A program made the position numbers and the translations under genes. The notes under the pieces were generated by a model. The model worked only from the letters and a program-made list of their open reading frames with translations. It made no database searches and was not told where the DNA came from. Of a stretch of DNA of 64,000 bases, positions 35,692 through 45,609 are shown one piece after another (position 1 is the first letter of the stretch; each line of letters begins with the position of its first letter). The DNA comes from Geofilum rubicundum JCM 15548 (GTDB lineage: Bacteria; Bacteroidota; Bacteroidia; Bacteroidales; Marinilabiliaceae), in assembly GCF_000974365.1 (NCBI RefSeq), contig NZ_BAZW01000001.1:248001-312000 (forward strand), read 5' to 3'.

Positions 35692-38307
35692 ATGGGTTCA
35701 CAAGATACAATAGTGCAAACTCCCCTAATGAAGCAGTACTTCGGGATAAAGAATAAATATCCGGATGCCATATTGTTGTTCCGGGTGGGGGATTTTTACG
35801 AAACTTTTTCAAATGATGCCATTAAGGTGTCCGGTATTTTAGGAATTACACTCACCAAGCGGGCCAATGGTGCAGCGCAATCGGTTGAGCTGGCAGGGTT
35901 TCCTCATCACGCTTTGGATACTTATTTGCCTAAATTGGTTCGTGCCGGTGAAAGAGTGGCTGTATGCGATCAGTTGGAAGATCCCAAGGCTACCAAAAAT
36001 ATCGTCAAGAGAGGTGTTACCGAACTGGTAACACCAGGGGTGTCTATCAATGACAACATCCTGGAGCACCGGGAAAATAATTTTTTAGCCGCCGTGCATT
36101 TGGAAGCCAAGTACGGGGGTATTGCTTTTCTGGATCTTTCTACCGGGGAGTTTTTAACCGCGGAGGGTTCTTTTGAACATCTCGATAAATTGTTGTCCGG
36201 TTTTAAGCCCAAGGAAGTCTTGTATGAAAAGACCAAGCGCCAGCAGTTTCAGGAAATATTTGGTACGCGTCATTACAGCTACCCTCTGGAGGATTGGGTT
36301 TTTACCGAAGATTCGGCCAAAGACCGTTTGTTGAAGCATTTTGATACCAAATCCCTGAAAGGATTTGGTGTTCAAAACCTGAAGAGGGGCATTATCGCCT
36401 CAGGTGCCATTTTGCAGTACCTGGATTTGACGCAGCATCATCAGAATGCACATATCACCAGTCTGTCCCGAATAGAGGAAGAAAAATATGTGTGGCTCGA
36501 TAAATTCACCATCCGAAATCTGGAGCTGTTTCAATCGGTGAATGAAGGGGGGCGATCGTTCATTGATGTGATAGACCGGTCGGTAACACCCATGGGAAGT
36601 CGCCTGCTGAAGCGCTGGATGTCGCTGCCTTTGAAAGATGTGCAGCCCATTAAGGAGCGCCAAACGGCGGTGGAATGTTTTTTCAGGGAGCCGGATTTAA
36701 AGGATGCCCTGGAAATGCATCTTCGTCCTGTAGGTGATTTAGAGCGTTTGGTATCAAAAGTGGCAGCAGGTCGCTTGTCGCCGCGCGAAATGATGCAGCT
36801 CCGAAATGCGCTGAATAATATTGGACCCATTAAGCATTACTGCGAGGAGGCCGATAATGAAGTGCTGAATCATTTGGGGGAGCAACTCAATGCCTGTCCG
36901 TCGATACACGACCGCATAGAGCGGGAAATAGAGCCGGATCCGCCGGCTCAATTGAGTAAAGGCGGGGTTATTCGCCCGGGTGTTTCCACGGAGTTGGATG
37001 AGTTACGTGAAATCGCTTTCTCCGGGAAGGATTATTTGAATAATTTGCAAAAGCGGGAGAGTGAACGGACGGGGATTTCCTCCTTAAAAATCGCCTTTAA
37101 CAACGTTTTTGGCTATTACATAGAAGTACGCAATACGCACAAGGAAAAAGTGCCCGAAAACTGGATTCGCAAGCAGACCCTGGTTAGCGCAGAGCGGTAC
37201 ATCACCGAGGAACTGAAGGAGTATGAAACCAAAATTTTGGGCGCTGAAGAGCGTATTTTAAGCATTGAAACGGAGTTGTATCAGCAGTTGATGAGTGCGG
37301 TGGCGGCATTTATTCCAGCCATTCAGTTGAATGCGATGTTGTTGGCGCGACTGGATTGTCTGATTGGGTTCTCAGTGCTGGCCCGTGAGAATAATTATGT
37401 GCGACCGGTGGTGGACGACAGCGATGTGATCGATATCAAGTCGGGCCGCCACGTAGTGATAGAAAAGCAATTGCCTCCCGGAGAATCTTACATTCCCAAT
37501 GATGTTTACCTGGATAACAGCAGTCAGCAGATCATCATCATAACAGGTCCCAACATGGCCGGTAAGAGTGCCTTGCTCAGGCAAACGGCCTTGATCGTAT
37601 TATTGGCTCAGATGGGTAGTTTTGTGCCGGCAGAATCGGCCCGCATAGGCGTGGTGGATAAAATTTTCACACGGGTGGGAGCGTCGGACAATATCTCACA
37701 GGGAGAATCCACCTTTATGGTAGAGATGAATGAAGCGGCCAGCATTCTGAATAATATTTCGGACCGCAGTCTGGTCCTTTTTGATGAGCTGGGAAGGGGA
37801 ACCAGTACCTATGATGGCATTTCCATTGCCTGGAGCATTGTGGAGTACATTCACGAAAATAAGAAGGGGCTGGCCAAAACCCTTTTTGCCACACATTACC
37901 ATGAGTTGAATGAGATGGCCAAAAGCTACAAGCGCTGCAAAAATTATAATGTATCGGTTAAAGAGGTGGAGAATAAAGTGATTTTTCTGCGTAAACTGGT
38001 CGAAGGAGGCAGCAACCATAGTTTTGGTATTCATGTGGCGCGCATGGCCGGTATGCCAAAAAGTGTGGTTAAAAGGGCGGATGACATCCTCAAAGAACTC
38101 GAGGATACCCACCGTAAGGGGCAGCTTTCTAAGCCTGTTGGGGACCTGGCCCAACACCGGGAAGGTTTTCAGTTGAGCTTTTTTCAGTTGGACGATCCGG
38201 TTCTTAAGCAGATTCGCGATCGGATAGCCGGTTTGGACATCAATAATCTGACGCCTATGGATGCCTTGAACCAGCTGAATGAGATAAAAAAGATTGCCGG
38301 CTTGTAG
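35692..38307 (+). CDS. mutS: DNA mismatch repair protein MutS
   Basis: 871 residues. It binds mismatches and recruits MutL. Domain I has the mismatch-binding loop [14 protein letters not shown] (the Phe-x-Glu motif is seen as FYE), followed by the connector, core and clamp. The ATPase domain has Walker [29 protein letters not shown], Walker [14 protein letters not shown] and ATHYHEL. The C-terminal [13 protein letters not shown]-type tail is present. It is a full-length MutS1 and not MutS2. Start [16 protein letters not shown] fits the family. Confidence 0.97.
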   Translation: MGSQDTIVQTPLMKQYFGIKNKYPDAILLFRVGDFYETFSNDAIKVSGILGITLTKRANGAAQSVELAGFPHHALDTYLPKLVRAGERVAVCDQLEDPKATKNIVKRGVTELVTPGVSINDNILEHRENNFLAAVHLEAKYGGIAFLDLSTGEFLTAEGSFEHLDKLLSGFKPKEVLYEKTKRQQFQEIFGTRHYSYPLEDWVFTEDSAKDRLLKHFDTKSLKGFGVQNLKRGIIASGAILQYLDLTQHHQNAHITSLSRIEEEKYVWLDKFTIRNLELFQSVNEGGRSFIDVIDRSVTPMGSRLLKRWMSLPLKDVQPIKERQTAVECFFREPDLKDALEMHLRPVGDLERLVSKVAAGRLSPREMMQLRNALNNIGPIKHYCEEADNEVLNHLGEQLNACPSIHDRIEREIEPDPPAQLSKGGVIRPGVSTELDELREIAFSGKDYLNNLQKRESERTGISSLKIAFNNVFGYYIEVRNTHKEKVPENWIRKQTLVSAERYITEELKEYETKILGAEERILSIETELYQQLMSAVAAFIPAIQLNAMLLARLDCLIGFSVLARENNYVRPVVDDSDVIDIKSGRHVVIEKQLPPGESYIPNDVYLDNSSQQIIIITGPNMAGKSALLRQTALIVLLAQMGSFVPAESARIGVVDKIFTRVGASDNISQGESTFMVEMNEAASILNNISDRSLVLFDELGRGTSTYDGISIAWSIVEYIHENKKGLAKTLFATHYHELNEMAKSYKRCKNYNVSVKEVENKVIFLRKLVEGGSNHSFGIHVARMAGMPKSVVKRADDILKELEDTHRKGQLSKPVGDLAQHREGFQLSFFQLDDPVLKQIRDRIAGLDINNLTPMDALNQLNEIKKIAGL

Positions 38308-38408
38308 TTGGGCGTTTTCTAAGAAATTGATTTTTTTGATGTTATAGGAATGTGCCCGAAGGCCGCGAAAAAAGGGTGAAAAATTTGTGATTTTTTTGGC
38401 CGTTTGTG

Positions 38409-38438
38409 TTTGGGGAAAAGAAAAAAGGCTTATATTTG
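38409..38438 (+). promoter_or_regulatory. Promoter of the tRNA-Gly/tRNA-Leu unit
   Basis: TTTG at 38409-38412 and TATATTTG at 38431-38438 with an 18-base spacer; about 70 bases before tRNA-Gly. Confidence 0.7.
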
Positions 38439-38510
38439 CACCTGCAATCGGGAAGGAAACGACAGAGATGCCGAAACGAAGGTGTCAGCCGGATTGCTAA
38501 CATAAATAAT

Positions 38511-38586
<76 letters not shown>

Positions 38587-38590
38587 CCTG

Positions 38591-38632
38591 AAAAACGAGA
38601 GGGCCTGAATTTCCAGGAAATCTCGTTTTTCT
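38591..38632 (+). terminator. Terminator-like hairpin after tRNA-Gly
   Basis: AAAAACGAGA pairs with TCTCGTTTTT, with inner CTGAA/TTCCAG pairing, then T-rich sequence. Confidence 0.75.
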
Positions 38633-38651
38633 TTCCTTAAAAGCATGGTCT

Positions 38652-38739
38652 GCCCGGATGGTGGAATTGGTAGACACGCAGGACTTAAAATCCTGTGGCC
38701 ATTGCGGCCGTGCGGGTTCAATTCCCGCTCCGGGTACCA
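38652..38739 (+). tRNA. tRNA-Leu (anticodon TAA)
   Basis: Acceptor GCCCGGA/TCCGGGT, discriminator A and encoded CCA; anticodon stem CAGGA/TCCTG with loop CTTAAAA; the long class II variable arm (TGGCCATTGCGGCCG) expected of tRNA-Leu is present. Confidence 0.97.
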
Positions 38740-38743
38740 CTTT

Positions 38744-38782
38744 CAACAAAGCCTCTTGATTTTCAGGAGGCTTTGTTGTTTG
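38744..38782 (+). terminator. Terminator after tRNA-Leu
   Basis: CAACAAAGCCTC pairs exactly with GAGGCTTTGTTG, followed by TTT. Confidence 0.85.
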
Positions 38783-38830
38783 GGTGTGATCCCTATTTTA
38801 CTTATTTTAGCGCTTAAAATGAGGGTGTTC

Positions 38831-39097
38831 ATGGCACAAAAAACAAATAAAAAAAGGGCCGTTGTTCAGAAAGGGAGAGATGCTGCCTTAAAGAGACAGC
38901 ATAAAGTGACCGTTCTTCTTAATGATAAAGAGTTGGAAGCCATCGAGGTATACTGTAAAAAGTACAAGGTAAAGAGCAAGGCCGGTTTTTTACGCGAGGC
39001 GACCCTTCGTACCGTAATGGATCAGTTTTTGGAAGATTATCCGACCCTTTTTCACAAGCAGGAGCTGGACAGTTTGGTGGTTCGCCATGTGCCATGA
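38831..39097 (+). CDS. Small basic conserved protein, possibly ribbon-helix-helix type
   Basis: 88 residues from MAQKTNKKRAVVQKGRDAAL; an in-frame ATG at 38819 would add four residues. The N-terminal third is Lys/Arg-rich, then KVTVLLNDKELEAIEVYCKKYKVKSKAGFLREATLRTVMDQF resembles a beta strand plus two helices as in ribbon-helix-helix DNA-binding proteins, ending EEDYPTLF-like (LEDYPTLFHKQ). I recall similar short proteins being common in Bacteroidota, without known function. DNA binding is inference. Confidence 0.7.
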   Translation: MAQKTNKKRAVVQKGRDAALKRQHKVTVLLNDKELEAIEVYCKKYKVKSKAGFLREATLRTVMDQFLEDYPTLFHKQELDSLVVRHVP

Positions 39098-39126
39098 CCA
39101 GGTTTCCTTTCATAACCAAGGCTCAC

Positions 39127-39630
39127 TTATTGTAAAAGCGGGGCAATTAATTTTACCCAGTTTTTAAGCCGGTAGTCGGTCAGATCCGGCTCATTGTCTT
39201 CGTCCAGTGCCAATCCTACCAAATTATTCCCTTTTGTCGCCCTTGAGGTCGTGAAATCGTATTCGTCGGCCGACCACTCACCAATAAACTGAACCCCTTT
39301 ATTCTGGAGTAATTCATGGATTTTTCCCATCCCGTCGCAAAACGAATCGGGATAGTTTTGCTGGTCGCCCAGACCAAACAGGGCGATCGTCTTGCCTTCC
39401 AGATTTTGTTGTTGCAACAACTCCATAAAAGTATCAAATTCATCCTGTAAAAGTCCCACACCCCAGGTGGAGGTGCCCAGAATTAAATTCGGGAATTTGG
39501 CGATGCTTTCAGGGCTTACGGCGCTGGCTTCCATTAGCTGAGAACCAGGCAAAAGCAGTTCCAGTTTTTCGGCCACAAAACGGGTATTGCCCAGCGACGA
39601 GCCAAATATGATGAGGGTTGATTTTTGCAT
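39127..39630 (-). CDS. fldA: Flavodoxin
   Basis: 167 residues, long-chain flavodoxin. The FMN phosphate loop is seen as FGSSLGNTRFVAEKL (variant of S/T-x-T-G-x-T), the first isoalloxazine loop as GTSTWGVGLLQDEF and the second as GLGDQQNYPDSFCDGMG; the long-chain insertion (GEWSADEYDFTTSRA, LALDEDNEPDLTDYR) is present. It is a low-potential electron carrier in the cytoplasm, often replacing ferredoxin under iron limitation. No iron-responsive site was recognised upstream. Confidence 0.94.
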   Translation of the reverse strand: MQKSTLIIFGSSLGNTRFVAEKLELLLPGSQLMEASAVSPESIAKFPNLILGTSTWGVGLLQDEFDTFMELLQQQNLEGKTIALFGLGDQQNYPDSFCDGMGKIHELLQNKGVQFIGEWSADEYDFTTSRATKGNNLVGLALDEDNEPDLTDYRLKNWVKLIAPLLQ

Positions 39631-39758
39631 GGTTTTTTCGTGTTGTTTTATGACTAAGGAACAAAACAGAGGTGGAAGAGTTCATCGCAGGCGGCTATGA
39701 AGCGGACTATTATCGGCCAATTGTTTCGTGGATGAAATATGGAGCAGTGTGGAACCAA

Positions 39759-40391
39759 TTACTTTTTCCGTATTAGAAGCAGACCGTCCCGTAGAGGTAA
39801 AATGGTCTTTTCCACGCGGGGGTCGTTTTTAACGAGGTCGTTAAAATCCATGATGCCTTTGGTGTAGGCGTCATCCGGCATGTTGGCCTGTGCCACTTTT
39901 CCGCCCCATAAAATATTGTCCGCCAAGATGTGTCCACCCGCATTTAAGAGTGGGAATACGGCTTCGTAATAGTCCGGGTACTGTCGTTTATCCCCATCTA
40001 TAAACACCAGGTCAAAAGTAGTGGGGAGTTGCGGTATGATTTCAAGGGCATTGCCAATGTGCAGGGTGATCTGGTGTTCAACACCGGCTTTCTTGATAAA
40101 GGACCTTATGAGTTGTTCCAGTTCATCGTTGATTTCGATGGTGTGAATGTGACCGTCCTGCTCCATCCCCCTGACCATGCTGATGGCTGAATATCCTGTA
40201 AAAGTGCCTATTTCCAAAATATCTTTGGGTTGAACCATGCGGCAGATCATCTTCAGCAGGGAGCCTTGCAGGTGTCCGGAAATCATTCTGGGACGCAGCA
40301 CATGTAAGTGGGTGTATCGATCCAGTTCCCGAAGAATGGCTTCTTCATCATCGATGTGATCCAGTATGTATTTTTCCAGGTCTAAGTCCAT
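39759..40391 (-). CDS. Class I SAM-dependent O-methyltransferase
   Basis: 210 residues, family 3 (COMT/CCoAOMT-like). Motifs are ILEIGTFTGYSAISMV (SAM loop), IHTIEINDE, FDLVFIDGDKRQYPDYYEAVFPLL (metal-binding Asp region) and LADNILWGGKV (second metal-ligand Asp-Asn). It would methylate a hydroxyl on a small catechol-like compound or nucleotide; the substrate is unknown. Its start overlaps the stop of the M16 peptidase gene by one base (TGATG), so the two are coupled. Confidence 0.92.
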   Translation of the reverse strand: MDLDLEKYILDHIDDEEAILRELDRYTHLHVLRPRMISGHLQGSLLKMICRMVQPKDILEIGTFTGYSAISMVRGMEQDGHIHTIEINDELEQLIRSFIKKAGVEHQITLHIGNALEIIPQLPTTFDLVFIDGDKRQYPDYYEAVFPLLNAGGHILADNILWGGKVAQANMPDDAYTKGIMDFNDLVKNDPRVEKTILPLRDGLLLIRKK

Positions 40392-41617
40392 CAGCTTTGC
40401 CGGTAAATGAGGTAAGACAATAGAGCGGGGTCAAAAACTTCGTTGGCAATGTGCATGAGGTCTTCCGAAGTGATGCTGTCAATTTTTTGGTAGGTTTCTT
40501 CCAGGGAGTCCACCTTGTTGTACATCATGTAGCTTTTACCAATGGACAGCATCAGGTTTTCCCGGTTTTCGTTGGCGATGGTGATTTGACCCTTTAGTTG
40601 TCGCACGGCATTGTGCAATTGCAGTTTGCCCAACCTGGTTTCTCTCAGTCTTTTGAGTTCCCGGTGGACAATGCGCAGACTTCTGTTGATGTTTTCTTCA
40701 TCGGTGCCAAAGTAAATGCAGAAAATGCCGGTGCCATAATAGGGTGTGTAGATGGATTCAATGTTATAGGCAATGCCGTTTTTTTCCCGCAGCGCCATGT
40801 TAAGGCGACTGTTCATGCCCGGACCACCAATGATGTTGTTCAGCAGTAACAGGCCGAATCTTTTCGGATGGTCCAGATCGTAAGCCACATTTCCCAGCAC
40901 GATATGACTTTGAAAGGTGTCCATCTTTTTGTCCATACTCCTGGGTTGGTAGGGCAGGGTGATTGGTCTTTTTTGGGTTCTGTGGTTGGCCGGTACATCT
41001 TTGAAGTATTTGGAGGCTATCCGCAGTACTTTGGCCGGCTCCATTTGTCCCACCGAGCAAATAACCATCTGGTCGGTATGGTAATTGTTGCGGATAAACT
41101 TTTTGATGTCTTTTTGTTCAAAGGTGGTCAGCATTTCCGGTGTTCCGAGAATGTTTCGCCCCATCGGGTCCTTGTTGAAAATGAGCTCTTCAAAATCGTC
41201 GATGATGAGCTCCGAAGGGTTGTCCTTGTAGGAATTGATTTCATCAATGATGACCTCCTTCTCCTTTTCCAGTTCTTTAGCCGGAAAAGTGGAGTTGAAA
41301 GTAATGTCGTGCAACAATTCCAGCGCCCGGTCATAGTCCTGCATCAAAAACGAGGCATAAATACAGGTTTCTTCTTTGGTGGTATAAGCATTAAGCTCTC
41401 CGCCCACATCATCAATGCGACTTAGAATGTGGTAGGTTTTCCTTTTTTGGGTGCCTTTAAAAATGACGTGCTCAATAAAGTGGGCCATCCCGTGTTCGCT
41501 CTCCTTTTCGTCGCGCGATCCGGTATTAATCATGAGGCCACAATGCCCCACCGGTGACAGTGTCTTGTGATGAATCAGCCTGATTCCGTTGGGAAAAGTA
41601 TGTGTAAATAGCTCCAT
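40391..41617 (-). CDS. M16-family zinc protease (insulinase-like)
   Basis: 408 residues, the size of single M16B (PqqL/YmxG-like) subunits. The inverted zinc motif HxxEH is seen as GMAHFIEHVIFKGT near residue 48, with the distal Glu in ELEKEKEVIIDEIN. The second half has GGPGMNSRLNMALREKNGIAYNIES, the Arg-Tyr-type substrate motif region. It has no signal peptide, so cytoplasmic, and is cotranscribed with the O-methyltransferase. Physiological substrate unknown. Confidence 0.93.
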   Translation of the reverse strand: MELFTHTFPNGIRLIHHKTLSPVGHCGLMINTGSRDEKESEHGMAHFIEHVIFKGTQKRKTYHILSRIDDVGGELNAYTTKEETCIYASFLMQDYDRALELLHDITFNSTFPAKELEKEKEVIIDEINSYKDNPSELIIDDFEELIFNKDPMGRNILGTPEMLTTFEQKDIKKFIRNNYHTDQMVICSVGQMEPAKVLRIASKYFKDVPANHRTQKRPITLPYQPRSMDKKMDTFQSHIVLGNVAYDLDHPKRFGLLLLNNIIGGPGMNSRLNMALREKNGIAYNIESIYTPYYGTGIFCIYFGTDEENINRSLRIVHRELKRLRETRLGKLQLHNAVRQLKGQITIANENRENLMLSIGKSYMMYNKVDSLEETYQKIDSITSEDLMHIANEVFDPALLSYLIYRQS

Positions 41618-41936
41618 TTAATCGATTTCAAAATCAACTACAAAAGTATAAAACCTAGCGGAATAAACGCGCTTAAACCGGAACGATCTCCAGGGCCGGG
41701 GTTTCCACCCAAAAAAAATAGGAAGCCCTGCGTTTTTGAGGGCGGTCCACTCGCCCTCGGCTCCCTGCTTTTGTGGGGATGCCTGTTTTTGAAAAGAAAG
41801 TTGCGGTTATAACTCTTTGAGAATTTGATGAGTAAACCCATACCGAAAGTCTGCACCAAGTTTGAGAGCAATATTTTTCATCTCAGCATTTTGAAGAAAG
41901 AAATCTTTCCGTATATTTGCACCGCGTTTTCAAAGA
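41618..41936. other. Gap before tRNA-Phe with hairpin and a possible gene remnant
   Basis: About 320 bases. GAGGGCG at 41738-41744 pairs with CGCCCTC at 41752-41758. On the minus strand between about 41913 and 41810 a short frame reads DFFLQNAEMKNIALKLGAD and then RYGFTHQILKEL before a stop; it has a gene-like amino-acid mix but no start that fits and no recognised family. It may be the 3' remnant of a lost gene or chance. Confidence 0.35.
41891..41919 (+). promoter_or_regulatory. Promoter of the first tRNA-Phe
   Basis: TTG at 41891-41893 and TATATTTG at 41912-41919, spacer 18 bases; 17 bases before the tRNA. Confidence 0.7.
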
Positions 41937-42009
41937 GGTACCATAGCTCAGTTGGTAGAGCAATGGACTGAAAATCCATGTGTCCCTGGTTCGATTCCAG
42001 GTGGTACCA
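41937..42009 (+). tRNA. tRNA-Phe (anticodon GAA), copy 1
   Basis: 73 bases; acceptor GGTACCA/TGGTACC, discriminator A; anticodon loop CTGAAAA between ATGGA and TCCAT; T-arm GGTTCGATTCC. A weak hairpin with T-run follows at 42012-42039. Confidence 0.97.
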
Positions 42010-42105
42010 CAAGTCATTCATTGTTCATGACTGTTTTTTGAAGGTGATATTTTGAAAGGTTTTGCCAACAAAGATTGGAAGGGTTAAATGATTCCGGAGT
42101 AATGT

Positions 42106-42113
42106 TATTTTTG
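42106..42113 (+). promoter_or_regulatory. Candidate -7 box for the second tRNA-Phe
   Basis: TATTTTTG, 25 bases before copy 2; no good -33 TTG at the right distance. Confidence 0.4.
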
Positions 42114-42138
42114 CTCCTTAAACTTAAAAGTAACGACG

Positions 42139-42211
42139 GGTACCATAGCTCAGTTGGTAGAGCAATGGACTGAAAATCCATGTGTCCCTGGTTCGATTCC
42201 AGGTGGTACCA
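42139..42211 (+). tRNA. tRNA-Phe (anticodon GAA), copy 2
   Basis: Identical in all 73 bases to copy 1; the copies are 129 bases apart and each seems to have its own -7 box. Confidence 0.97.
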
Positions 42212-42214
42212 CCC

Positions 42215-42246
42215 ACAAAGCCGGCTTTTTGCCGGCTTTGTTGTTT
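42215..42246 (+). terminator. Terminator after tRNA-Phe copy 2
   Basis: ACAAAGCCGGC, loop TTTTT, GCCGGCTTTGT, then TGTTTT. Confidence 0.9.
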
Positions 42247-42282
42247 TACTACAGTTTCTTAGATTGATTAACACTTTGATGC

Positions 42283-42312
42283 TTTGATTTTGAGCATTTT
42301 TGGGTACTTTTG
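42283..42312 (+). promoter_or_regulatory. Candidate promoter of gpmI
   Basis: TTTG at 42283-42286 and TACTTTTG at 42305-42312, spacer 18 bases; leader of about 105 bases. Confidence 0.6.
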
Positions 42313-42426
42313 CAGGGCGTTTATGCCCCAGAAGATTAGGGCTTTGTCCTGTTTCTGATTTTGACCATAAACATAAGTGCTTTGGTGCTGTTTATTCAAT
42401 AAAAAATATATATAATATCTCTTCTT

Positions 42427-43952
42427 ATGGGTAAGAAAACAATATTGGTAATTTTAGACGGTTGGGGGTACGGAAACAAGTCCGACTCCGATATCGTTTA
42501 CAAAGGTGATACGCCTTATTTTGACAGCCTTGTGGCTCAATATCCCAATTCTCAGCTTCAGGCTTCAGGTGAAAATGTGGGCTTGCCGGATGGACAAATG
42601 GGTAACTCGGAAGTGGGTCACTTGAATATTGGGGCCGGACGTGTGGTTTATCAGGATTTGGTAAAAATCAATCTGGCCATTCGTGACCATTCCATCGCAC
42701 AGAATCCGGAATTGGTTAAAGCTCTGGCCTATGCCAAAGAAAACAATAAGCAGGTTCACTTTCTAGGTCTGGTTTCCAAAGGGGGCGTACACAGCAGTCA
42801 GGAGCATTTGTATAAGTTGACCGACGTGGCAACAGAGGCTGGTGTTGAAAAGGTTTTCGTACATGCCTTCATGGATGGTCGTGATACCGATCCCAGAAGC
42901 GGAAAAGGCTATCTGAACGAGTTGGTGAAGCATATTCAAGGGAATAACGCCGAAATAGCTTCTGTTATTGGTCGCTACTATGCCATGGACCGCGACAAGC
43001 GGTGGGATCGCGTTAAACTGGCCTATGATTTAATGGTCAAAGGGGTGGGTGAAGCCACCGGGGATGTTGTCGGGGCCATTCAGCAGTCGTACGACAACGG
43101 GGTAACCGATGAGTTTATCAAGCCCATTGTGAATGTGGATGCCAGCGGACAGCCGGTGGGTTCCATTCAGGAAGGGGATGTTATTATCTTCTTTAATTTC
43201 CGCAACGACAGGGCCCGTGAGATTACCGAGGTGCTCACCCAACGGGATATGCCCGAAGAGGGCATGCACACCCTTCCCTTGTACTATTGTACCATGACAC
43301 CCTACGATGCTACTTATAAAGGCATGCATGTGTTGTTCGACAAAGACAATGTGAGCCGTACTTTGGGTGAAGTGGTGGCGGCCAACGGATTGGCGCAGTT
43401 GCGCATGGCCGAGACGGAGAAATATGCCCATGTTACTTTCTTTTTCTCCGGTGGACGTGAAGAAGTTTTTGCCAAAGAAGAGCGCATCCTGGTCAATTCA
43501 CCCAAGGTAGCTACCTATGATTTACAACCTGAGATGAGTGCCTTTGAGGTGAAAGATAAAATGGTGGCCGAATTGAAAAAGCAAAAGTTTGATTTCATTG
43601 CTTTGAATTTTGCCAATGGTGATATGGTGGGACACACCGGTGATTATCAGGCCATATTGAAAGCGGTGAAAGCGGTCGATGAATGTCTGAAGGATGTGGT
43701 TGAAACGGCCAGGGAGAATGGCTACGAAGCCATTATTATTGCCGATCATGCAATGCCGACAACGCAGTCAATCCCGATGGTTCGCCGAATACGGCTCACT
43801 CCTTGAATCCTGTGCCTTTTATTTGGGTGACAGATCGCAAAGGAGAGGTGCAGGATGGTATCCTGGCCGATGTGGCGCCTTCTATTCTAACGCTCATGGG
43901 CATTGAAAAACCGGTTGAGATGACCGGAAAGAGTTTGATAGCCTTGGCGTAA
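42427..43952 (+). CDS. gpmI: 2,3-bisphosphoglycerate-independent phosphoglycerate mutase (frame break near 43750)
   Basis: 508 residues after correction. It interconverts 3- and 2-phosphoglycerate in glycolysis using two Mn ions. It begins with VILDGWGYG (metal-ligand Asp), then the catalytic Ser in [60 protein letters not shown] and [11 protein letters not shown]. At 43750 the motif [17 protein letters not shown] breaks: IIADHA appears because one G of GGC is missing, and the correct frame continues [16 protein letters not shown] to IALA and a stop at 43952. Terminator follows. Confidence 0.96.
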
Positions 43953-43974
43953 TGGAATAAAAATGATTTCTTTG

Positions 43975-44009
43975 TGCAGCAATTTCCTGGTGGAATTGCT
44001 GCATTTTTT
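43975..44009 (+). terminator. Terminator after gpmI
   Basis: TGCAGCAATTTC pairs with GGAATTGCTGCA, followed by seven T. Confidence 0.9.
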
Positions 44010-44028
44010 TGATGATAAAAACTGAGCG

Positions 44029-44622
44029 ATGGTTCAAATTGATGATAAATTGATTAGTCTGGATATTTTTGAGCGTCACTTTATTTGTGATTTGCCAAAA
44101 TGTTTGGGGGCTTGTTGTGTAGAGGGAGAATCAGGCGCTCCTCTGGAAGATGAAGAGACCGCCATCCTTGAACGCATTTTTCCGGTCATTAAACCGATGT
44201 TGTCCAAAAAGGCTTTGGAGGAGATTGAGAAAACCGGGACCTGGGAAGTGGATGTGGATGGCGATAAAGTGACGCCCATTATTAATGGCAAGGAGTGTGT
44301 TTATACTTATTTTGATGACACGGGGGTGTGTAAGTGCAGCATCGAAAAAGCCTACAATGAAGGTTTAATTGATTTTAAGAAGCCCATATCCTGTCACTTG
44401 TATCCCATTCGGGTTACCAGATACAGCGACTTTGAGGCCATGAACTACCACCAATGGCCCATTTGTGGACCGGCTAAAGTTTTGGGGGCAGAAATCGGGG
44501 TGCCCATTTATAAATTTTTGCAGGAGGCCATTACCCGCAAATACGGGGCGGCCTTTTATCATGAAATGGAAGAAGCCGATAAAATTTTAAAAGAGCGGGG
44601 GTCAGACGATTCAGATAATTGA
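44029..44622 (+). CDS. DUF3109 family cysteine-rich protein
   Basis: 197 residues. Conserved cysteines: FICDLPKCLGACCVEGESGAPL (four Cys), GKECVYTYFDDTGVCKCSIE (three), ISCHLYPIR and WPICGP. This recalls the YkgJ/zinc- or iron-cluster-binding group, with CHLYPIR as the distal part of the cluster site. No signal peptide, so cytoplasmic. The function of the family is not established. It begins 20 bases after the gpmI terminator. Confidence 0.85.
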   Translation: MVQIDDKLISLDIFERHFICDLPKCLGACCVEGESGAPLEDEETAILERIFPVIKPMLSKKALEEIEKTGTWEVDVDGDKVTPIINGKECVYTYFDDTGVCKCSIEKAYNEGLIDFKKPISCHLYPIRVTRYSDFEAMNYHQWPICGPAKVLGAEIGVPIYKFLQEAITRKYGAAFYHEMEEADKILKERGSDDSDN

Positions 44623-44724
44623 TATTTGTTTAAATTTGTCACCCTAATTCGTCTTTGACGCTTTCTTACCAAAGACTGAAGAAACAGCAGTTTTTCTTAT
44701 TGACACTAATTAATAACCGACAAG

Positions 44725-45435
44725 ATGGGACGCGCATTTGAATATAGAAAAGCCCGGAAGATGAAACGCTGGGGTAATATGGCCAAAACTTTTACCAAAA
44801 TTGGAAGGGAAATCGTTATTGCCGTGAAAAGCGGTGGCCCTGATCCGGTGGCCAACCCGCGTTTAAGGGTGCTGATGCAGAATGCCAAGGCTGCTAATAT
44901 GCCCAAAGAAAATGTGGAGCGAGCTATTAAGAAAGCTTCCTCTAAGGATCAGGCAGACTATAAGGAAGTGGTTTACGAAGGGTATGGCCCCTTTGGTATT
45001 GCCATGATTGTTGAAACGGCCACCGATAATCCCACGCGTACGGTGGCCAATGTCCGGAGTTATTTTAACAAGAATAACGGCTCCCTGGGTACCACGGGCA
45101 GTGTGGATTATATGTTTGACCACAAATGTAGCTTTAAAGTGACCAATAAGGAGGGGGTTGATGCCGAAGAGCTGGAATTAGAGCTGATCGATTTTGGCGT
45201 TCAGGAGGTTTTTGTAGAAGAGGATTACATCATGGTCTATGGTGAATTCGAAGGCTTTGGACCCATTCAAAAGTATTTGGAAGAGAATGAATTCGAAATT
45301 TTGAATGCGGAATTTGAGCGCATTCCGCACGAGACGAAAACATTGAATGAGGAACAGCAGGCGGCTATAGAAAAGTTGTTGGGTAAATTTGAGGAAGATG
45401 ATGACGTGACCAATGTTTTTCATAATATGGCTTAG
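44725..45435 (+). CDS. YebC/PmpR-family (TACO1-like) regulatory protein
   Basis: 236 residues with the family pattern MGRAFEYRKARKMKRWGNMAKTF (the variant N-terminus seen in Bacteroidota, where others have MAGHSKW), RLRVLMQNAKAANMPKENVERAIKKAS, YEGYGPFGIAMIVETATDNPTRTVANVRSYF, and GSLGTTGSVDYMFD. It is described in other bacteria either as a transcriptional regulator or as a ribosome-associated factor helping translation of proline stretches. Standalone, with its own terminator. Confidence 0.93.
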   Translation: MGRAFEYRKARKMKRWGNMAKTFTKIGREIVIAVKSGGPDPVANPRLRVLMQNAKAANMPKENVERAIKKASSKDQADYKEVVYEGYGPFGIAMIVETATDNPTRTVANVRSYFNKNNGSLGTTGSVDYMFDHKCSFKVTNKEGVDAEELELELIDFGVQEVFVEEDYIMVYGEFEGFGPIQKYLEENEFEILNAEFERIPHETKTLNEEQQAAIEKLLGKFEEDDDVTNVFHNMA

Positions 45436-45490
45436 AATCTGTTTAAAACAAATGCCCGCTTTTCGGGAAATCAAGCTGTGAGTGTTCGGT

Positions 45491-45518
45491 AAAAACCCCT
45501 TTAAAAAAGGGGTTTTTT
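45491..45518 (+). terminator. Terminator after yebC
   Basis: AAAAACCCCTTT, loop AAA, AAAGGGGTTTTTT; perfect stem. Confidence 0.92.
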
Positions 45519-45609
45519 GTTTGTCTTGGGTGCTGATTTTGCTATATTGCAATGTCTATGCCTGTTTTGGGATAAGTGTTTTTGCAAGGACTAATGGTAT
45601 AAAAATTTT

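Noticed and set aside
38645-38830. Upstream extension of the small basic protein gene through the tRNA-Leu region
   Set aside because: The open frame crosses tRNA-Leu and its terminator, so it cannot be translated from there; family-like sequence starts at 38831.
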